Of a stretch of 64,000 bases of DNA, positions 53,001 to 62,000 are shown piece after piece. A program made the translations under genes and the position numbers. How positions within the stretch are numbered: the stretch's first letter is position 1; every line of letters begins with the position of its first letter. Origin of the DNA: an uncultured Elusimicrobia bacterium (GTDB lineage Bacteria > Elusimicrobiota > Endomicrobiia > Endomicrobiales > Endomicrobiaceae); assembly GCA_937916125.1 (NCBI GenBank), contig CALGGE010000066.1:42874-106873 (forward strand). The letters run 5' to 3'. Below the pieces are notes generated by a model that saw only the letters and a program-made list of their open reading frames with translations, did not search any database and was not told the origin of the DNA.

Positions 53001-56000
53001 CCGACATTGAAAAATCTATTTTATTATCTTTCATACCGACATTATATGCGGTATTATCACTTCTGAATACCATCCCGCCGTTTTTGTTAAATTCCACATT
53101 ATAATTTCCTACGGTCGTTCCGGAACGCGATACGGATACCCAGTTGCCGTTATCGTCTTTTGAGTAATAATTATATTTATCACCATTGGCACAACTTGCC
53201 AATATTGTACTTCCGTCAGGAACGGCTGCACTATCCGTTACTTTATACCACTCTCCGCCATATTTTATCCTCTTTAATTCCGTAGATAAATTACCATCTT
53301 TAGATAACAACGAATATTTGTCGTTAACACCTGCTATAGTCCATTCGTTTGTTGTTGAATTTCTGGTAACTTTATAATTACCGACAAACATTTTATCGCC
53401 GCTAATCCATGCACCGTTACTTAACGAACAATACGTTTCCGTACCATTAACATTTATACTTACCAAACTGCCGCTACCGTCGGGCATAGTTAATACATCA
53501 TTTAAATTTTTCCCCGAATACCATTGATCATTATATTTTATTCCGGCTATTTTAATATCTATTGATCCTTTTAACGAATTATCGTCGACACCGGATTTAG
53601 TGTAGTTTATACCGTATCTTGTTGTCCCGTCACTTAAAACAATATTCCATTTATTTCCGTTATCACCTGTCTGTTCAAGAACCGTACCGTTCGTATCAGT
53701 ACGATAAATATCGGGTACAGCCGTATTGAATTCTTTAACGATATATTTGCTTGTTGCTTTACCGTTTTCGTCTCTTGCCGTTACAATTTTAACATTGGTA
53801 TCTAATTTTACCCATTTATTATCAACATCCAATGCATAAAAATTGTTGCCTACCGTTATCATAGTATTCCCGCTTGGCAGATCTTTTTTGGCATCGGGTT
53901 TTACCCATTCTCCATCTATTTTTGCTCTAACTATTTCTCTTGATGAATTCGTAAATACTCCGTTTTCCGCAGTCAAAGTCAAACGCTCTTTGGCAGTAAT
54001 ATTTCCTTCTTCTTTACTTACCGTGCCGTCGTCGTTCTTAACCCAGTTTGTTTCTCTTACATTTTCAACTTTGGAATATGTTTTTGTCCCGTCATCCTTA
54101 ACCTTAACGGTAAAATCATCCGTCACATCTTCCACTTTGAAGACATCTCCTCTCTTAATCGAATCTTCGTCATTAAAATTTAAGCTTATTATCTTTTCCC
54201 CTGTCTTTAACCCGTAGAACGTATTACCGTCTCTCTGCAGTGCGGTTGTTCTTCCGTTATTATTTGTATATTGATAAGTACCGGAAACTACTACATCCAC
54301 ACCTTTTTGTGCACCTTTTGCCGAATACATAATACCTATGGATTCTCCCGCTCTTTTCCCATAAGTATTTTTATACAATTCTTCATATACTTTTGCTCCG
54401 CCCGTTAAGGTAGCTTGTCCGTTTTGGTTGATACTCAATACTACCTTATCATTACCGCCCATATCGGTAACATAGTATCCGCCAAAACCCGTATAGCCCG
54501 TCCGTTGTGCGGTTAATACGGTTTTTACACCTTGAGAATTTGAAGAAGTAATATCAACATATTTCTTTTCAGTGGAAGAATATTCTTTGTATGTTGATTC
54601 AAGCGTTGCACCGGTTATTGCATGTTCGCTATATGTTTTAACTATACCTGTATTACAATATGTCGTTGTAGTAGTTATGCTGCCGGAAACTGATTCAGTC
54701 TTGCATATTCCTTTTTCAGAAACATAACTTGTAACTTCTTTTCCTGTTTTTTCATCAGTCGTAACCTTAAGTTTTAAATTCCCGGACACAACCCTTCCGG
54801 TAGCTTCAGTATATGAACCCTGTTTAAATACGGTCCCGTTACCGGTAATATTTGCTCTGCCGCCGGTTATTGTCAATGTACCGTTAGATATTTCATATGT
54901 GCTGTCCGTTTCCACAACAACGGCATTTGTGTGAGACGGTGTAGTTTTATTTTCTCCGTCGCCGCTACCGCCGGAACCTGATGTTTTGGTCTCCACATAT
55001 TTTTGATTACCGAGAGAAATATCTCCGCCAAAAGTCAAAACATTCCCGTCTTTTTTCATCTTACCCGAAGAAATTGTAGCAGAAACTTCCGTCCCGTCGG
55101 GATTTATATGAACATAAGTTGCACCCTGCAAATTATTATTACTTGTTATTTTTATTTCGTAGTTATCGCCTTTACCACCTTTATTGGTCCATGAATAAGA
55201 GAATTCCTCTGTGGTTACAATATAATCTCCGCCGCTGTACAAACCGCTACCGGGCTGAAGCGTGGCATCTATTTTTTGCCCTACGCCGTAATAACTGTCA
55301 CCGGATATGACCTTACCTTTGTTATCATAATTTATCGTTACCCTTGTATAATCGTTTTTACCTTCGGTAACTACATTCCACTTCTTATCAATTGTTACAC
55401 CGGAATAATAATTTACGGTAGTAGTTCCGTCTTCGTTTTTACGTCTTATTTCGGCAGTATTTGCGTCTTTATCTTTAAAGGAATACGTGCAACCGGCTTT
55501 AATATCTGTAGAATCTTTTAGTGTTACGTTGGTTGTTGTATATGTAGATACTGTCCCGTCGGCACTTGTCATACTTCTGCTGAATACGGTATTCCCCGTG
55601 ACCCTATAATTATTAAACCAATCTTTACCGTTGGTTATTTCTATCGAAGCAGTTACCGTTCTTGTTACTGCCGTTCCGTCATTTTGAGTATAAGAAATTA
55701 CTCCTACGGAATGATTTTTAACGGTATACTCATGTCTCCAATCTTGACCGAAATTTGCATTAACACTCATTGTTACACCGTCTTGAGTTTTAGACACCGT
55801 CCCTGTTCCGGTTAAATAGTTATATGATATTGTTTCAAGTATATCATTTTCCGTTGCATTATTTAAAGCTTGTGCAGTAGAGGCAAACATATCTCTGTTT
55901 TCAGAACTTACCATATTTTTGGTATTTTCAAGTATTCTGACATAATCTTTGAAATATGATTCTTTTGTTGTATCCTGTGCGGAAGAACTTTCACCTTGAA

Positions 56001-59000
56001 CCTGCTGTGTCCGGTCCTGACTTTCTTTTGTCGATATATCTACCTTTGCAGATGTTGCAGATACCGCAATACCATCTATCATTGTCGTACTTTCTACATT
56101 TACCGTATTTGTTCCCGGATTAAATACTACGGCTGTTACGGAAGCAACATATTTATTTTTGCTGTCATATTTTGTTTCATAAGTGCTTACTACCGTCCCG
56201 TTTATATTAGTGCTGCTTGTTCCGTCATACTGAGAACCCGTTATATTGTAAACTACACCTTTATTTCCTTCTCCGGTTATTTCCTTAACATTAACATATT
56301 TCTCGCCTGCTTTTGCCGAAACAAAAGCCGTCTGAGTATCCTGTAAGTAATCCGTAACTTCTACAATATTATTCCCGTCATAACTGATATTGGTTTTACT
56401 TATTGTTTTCCCTTTGTTGTCATATGCCGTTACGGAAGAAATAAGCTTTTGGCTTTCCAACCATTCCGTAGCATAACCTGTTCCGGAAGATTTTACCGTA
56501 TCAATATAGCCCTGTTTGGTATTTTCATTAAGAGAAACATCCGCCCTTGAAGTTACAACATTATTACTGTTTCTTACTACTACGGACGTATTTGTTACTT
56601 CCACATATTGACTGCCGTTACCCAATACGGTTGTACCGTCGGCGGAATTAACGTTCAATTCCACATAAGTTCCGGCTTTATCATAAGTCGAAAGGAATGA
56701 ATTTATGGCTTCCAAATCGGTTGTATATATTTTTTTGGAATTGCCCGACTGCATTTGATTATATCTGTCCGAAACTATCTGTTGATAATAAGCATCCTCA
56801 CCGCCTGCCCTTTCTACGGCGGCAGATACTCTTTCATTTACGGTACCTGCATTTACTCCATAATTGCTTAAATGTTCCAAGAAATATTTTGCGGCTTCAA
56901 CATTGCTGAAATTTTCTCCGTTTTCTACCTTGCTCTTTATCTTATCATAGTAAGCCTGTGCATCTCCGCCGAAAGCATTATTTATTACATTATTTACGTT
57001 TGTCTGCATTACTTTATCCGCTATGGCATCCGTTACCGATGTAAATGTACCCAGTATATTGCTGGTAAACGATGTTACTGCCCCCGTAGCGGCATCAACG
57101 GCCGTACCCCAAACACCGGTACGTTCTGCTTTTCTCGCATTTTTGGCGAATTCTTCTCTCAAAGCCTGAGACTGTAAATGCAATGCAGTCTGATAAAGTT
57201 CATTTCCCTCTTCGGAATTAAGCTGATTCCACATTTTAGAATTTTCTTTCAATTGTTTTAATACGCTTATCGCATATTCGTCGCCTTCAGCGGCTTTCTG
57301 TTTTATTAAATCATCAATATTAACCGATTTACCGTCAACATCTACGGTTATATCTTTTTCTTTGTATGCTTTATATCCGTCGGTATGAACACCGGCATTT
57401 TTTACATCCGTTACAAGACTTGTATATACGGAAGAATCACTGTATGAAGCAACTCCCTTCCCGTCGGCATTTGCCTGATATCCGAAAGAACTTCTTACAC
57501 TCTGTGCCAAATTATGAGCATTTTCCATTCCGACCGTATCGCCTGCAGCTTTTGCGGTTCTGTATGAGTCCTGTGCCGCAAATATGGTATTCACTGCCAA
57601 CGTGGCAGCCGTATTACCTTTCGATGCGGCATAATACAATCTTTCGTCACCCTGCAATTTTAAAGCGTCATTTGTATCGAGTGCGGAATAACTGTTGACC
57701 AATGTCGTTTGATATTTTGTTAAATCCGATATCTCTCCGATACCTTTTCCGTTTGCACCTGCAGTTGCACCGGTATAATCCAATCTTGCCTGCTGTGCAG
57801 CTTCATGTGCTGCAGTCATCGCATCTTTATCACCTGCTTTTTTTGCCGCCGCATAATCACGTTTTGCCTGAGCTATATCTCTTGCTGCCGCCTGTGCGGA
57901 TTCATCTCCGGCAGCGGCATTTCTTGCTATAATGTCGTCAGTACCTGTTCCGCTTACACCGTCTACACCCAACATTTCCGCCCATTCATTGGTATCCTGT
58001 GTTGTTTGTTGATTATCATCTTTTGTTAAAGAATTCACTAAATTCGCTATTTCCTGATCAATCATTCCTTCATCGCTATATGTCGTATCTACCATAAGAT
58101 CACCGGCAAATGCGGTTCTTACAACAACATTGTCTTCTTCACTTGCAGATGTTTTTATAATATTACCGAGTTCATCATAATTAATCTTCAAGTCTCCGCT
58201 TATAACTTCACCTACCGTATCCGTTTTAGAACCGAGTTTAAGCACGGAATTATCACCGACTGCTACCAAACTGCCGTCTCTCAAAGATATACTTCCGTCA
58301 CTTACCAAATAGCTCTTCCCGTCTGCGGATTCCTTAACCACGGCGTTGGTATCCGATGCATCCGGGTTAGCCTTATCTTTTTCGTTCTGCTCTTTAGAAC
58401 TTGTTCCGTCGCCTTTGGCGATTGCAAACGTATTTCCTTCATCAATATTTACTTTACCGCTTATTGCAAGTCTTGACGGATCATCCTTGGATACGCCTAT
58501 GGTTGCATTTTCAAGCGTTCCGAATTGTTCTGTTCCGTCGGGAGCTCTGTTTATATATGTTCCGCTTACGGCTACGGGTTCAAAATCCTGACCGACGGTA
58601 TAAGTAAACGATATATCATCATCCAAACGAATTGTATCTCCCGCCAGACTGCCGCCTATTGTCGTCGAAATCTCGGTTCCGGCTTTATAATCAACATCAT
58701 AAGATTTTACATTGCCTTCACTATCTCTTGTTATTGAAGTTTTGTTACAGTTTTCCAAAGAATCGTTAATAACATTAAAGTTATCATCAACTTCTACGGC
58801 ATAACCGTAAGTTGTAACTGTAGTTTCTCCGTCAGAACCTTTTACGGTTTTAGTCATTGTGTTGAACTTAGAATCCGTTACAAGGTCTCTGTTATATCTC
58901 CAATCCTGCCCGTTAAATTCCACACTTGTTGAAACTGTAGTCCCTTCGGCAGGATTGGTAGTCTTAGTAACCATATTAGGAGACTGACTGCTGTAACCGA

Positions 59001-62000
59001 ATGTTTGGATTTTGCTTTGATCTATCCAGTTGTTATCCACATAATCATATCCCTTATACAGATCATCTTCACCTTTCAATTTCAATTTATTTGCAGCTTC
59101 CAACACTTCTTTATATTGGTCAACAAGAGATTTATTATCACCCTGTTTCCCGCTGTCCGTACCTTGGGTTCCTTCTTGTTTTTTATCATAATAAGCATCA
59201 GATAAATCGTATCTTGTTACATCAACATTACCGTTCTTATCGACGGTTATTTCTTCAAAACCGCTCGGTTTTGCCGTGCCGTTACCGTCAGTTTCACCGT
59301 TAACAAAATCCACAACTTTTGCGGTCTGCGTCTGTTCCCCTGTTTCTTCGTCGGTTCCTATGGACCACTGTGCTACTCTATCAACTCCGTTTATTGTTTC
59401 ACCGTTACCGAGTTTTATATCAATATGTCCGTTGTTGAAATAGTCGCCCGTATATGTATTTTTGTTTCCTTTCCCGATATCGTAAACTATTGCGGTTTCT
59501 TTTTCTGCATTCTTGCCTGTAAACTCTTCGGAATAGAAGTTCTCCAATGTCAACTTCTTATCACCGGCTTTTATATCGGTAAAGTACACATTATCATTGT
59601 AATCCTGTTTAAAGTTATATTCCAATGCAATACAATGATCATTATAATTGTAACCGACATTTTTTGCGGTATATATTTCTGCACCTGTTTCATCGTAAGC
59701 AGTTATTGTATTAACCGCACCGTAACATTTTGCATAATCCATAGCCCGGTCAAAACCTTCGGTTGTCGCCATCTCTCTTAAACTGTCATAATTAAATCTT
59801 TTATCTGTTGTACTTGCATTCAAATCTACGGTTGTATATGAACCGTCGGCACTGTAGTTAGTCATTGTTCCGGCAGCTTCGTTAATTACAACACCGCCGT
59901 TTTCTTGAGTTACTCCTACCATTCCGTAAGCAAAATCTTTTGCTTTATCGGTTGTATTTTTATTTTGCATCAAATATTCCGCTGCGTTTATCGAAATCTG
60001 CTGAACGTTTTTCAAATAATCCGTTCCGAACATATTGCCTACGGCCTTGGTTGCCGTCGCAAAAGCAGCATTAATCTGATCAATTGCTTTATCAACATCT
60101 TCACCGGTCATCACATTACCGTTTTCGTCTCTTAATTCTTTAGCCTGTATATTACTGCCGGTAACTTCAAGAACGGTAGATCCTTTTTCATTTAATCCTT
60201 TAACCGCTACTTCCCACTTCTTGGTTTCGGAATTATAAGTTCTGCTTGCGGAATCTTTATCCTGTGCCAAAGCAGATGATGTTTCATATCCTTTAATAAA
60301 TTCACTTGCGGATTTTATATTGTTTGCAGATATGGTTTGTCCCTGCTGTCCTTCCGTCAACGAGGATACCGTTACTTCCCATACTTTATCTTCTTTATTA
60401 TATTCTGCCGTTGAGCCTTCTATTCCGGCTACAATATCTTTTGCTGTATTATATTGATCAACAAAAGTTTGAGCTTTCCCTATAATATCTTCTACTGATA
60501 CGGATGTTGTTCCCGTACTGCCTATATTCGGAACATTAACTTCCCATGTGTTGCCGTTATAACTTAGCGTTGTATCATCTATCTTATTTGCAATGCTGTT
60601 TGCCTTATTATAATCGGTAACAAAATTTTCGGCATTGGAAATATTTTCTGCGGCAACCGTTATGTCTTTTTGTCCCGTTGCTCCGGGCACAGTTACATTC
60701 CACGACCATGTTTTGTCAGAATTGTTATAAGTGTATTCCGCTGTTGCTCCCGAGATTCCATTTGTTGCATCGGTTATTGTCGCGGCAGTTTTGTAATCTT
60801 TTACAAATTTGTTTATTGCTTCATCCGTAGTTCCTATATTGGAAACTTTTATTGTCTGTCCCTGTTGATCTTCCGTTCCGGGCATCGTTACATTCCATTC
60901 TTTCTTTCCTGCATTATAACTTAACGATGCATCTTTTATTCCGGAGTTTGCGTCGGTTATGGCCGTTGCAGCTTTGTATCCGTCAACAAAATTATTTATT
61001 TCATTTTTCGTCGTTCCTATTTCTTTCGCTTTTATCGGATCGGAATTTCCTTCAACACTCATTGTCCAGCCGTCTTGTTTGTTATAGCCGACAAGTTTTG
61101 CCGCATTACCGTCTTCTCCGTTTATACCTGCAGCTGCAGCACTTACGGTTTTATAATCCGATATAAAGTTCTTTATCTGATAATCTTCTTGCCCTATATC
61201 CGCTATACTTATTTTCAAATCTTTCTGCCCGTTTGCTCCGGGTACGCTTACTTTCCACTGACCGCCATCAAATACTCCGGTCGAGCCGTCTATTCCTGCC
61301 GCAACTTTTGTCGCCGCATTATATTCATTTACAAAATTTTTCCATTCTCCGTTTGTCTTGCCAAGCTTATCTGCAGAAACAGTTGTTGAATCGGTAGTAC
61401 CTATTCCGGGAACCGTCACTTCCCAAACTTTATCTTTTTTATTATAACTTGCAGTTGCTCCGTCTATACCATTTGTTACTTTAGTTGCGGTATTATATCC
61501 GTTTATAAAATTATTTATATCCGTTTCCGATGTACCTATATTTGCCGTAGATATGACCTGATCTTTCTGTCCGTTTGTTCCCGTAACGGTTACATTGAAA
61601 TTATTGGTAGCGGCATCATAACCTATATTTGAATCTTTATTTATGCCGATACCGTCGGACACTGCGTAAGCCGCAGTCAATGAATTTATAAGATGATTTG
61701 TACCTTTTGTGGTTGAGGCATTTCCTCTTTCATTTATAGCTTTAACCTTATCGGCACCTATGGATTGTCCGTTAACTTTAATATCTTTTATTTCTTTTAC
61801 TGTTTCCTTGACAGTTTTTACTCCGCCTTCTTCCGCGGATTTTTCTTTCTCTCTTTCAAAGTCTTCATTGCTCATTTTATTGAGCTGTCTTACATGCTGT
61901 TTGCTTTCTTTAGTTTCCTTTATTACTCCATCTTTCTTAAGTTCTTCTATTCTTTCCTGCGATGTCTCCGGATCGGCAATCTCTTTAGCCAATTCTTCAG

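Larger units (their letters stand above)
52030..58353 (-). repeat. Giant protein: TNAVV beta-module, three copies
   Basis: The module TNAVV followed by a strand, S[DN]G, a G-x5-G turn, a V-x3-GS strand and SG[DNS]LK occurs at 58,183-58,353, 54,760-54,937 and 52,030-52,200, about 57 residues each. The copies end or begin longer blocks of related beta-rich sequence, so they may mark large repeated super-units. Confidence 0.75.

Noticed and set aside
52434..61690. Regular protein repeats as mobile elements or CRISPR
   Set aside because: They lie in one open frame, diverge in DNA and follow structural, not nucleotide, periodicity.
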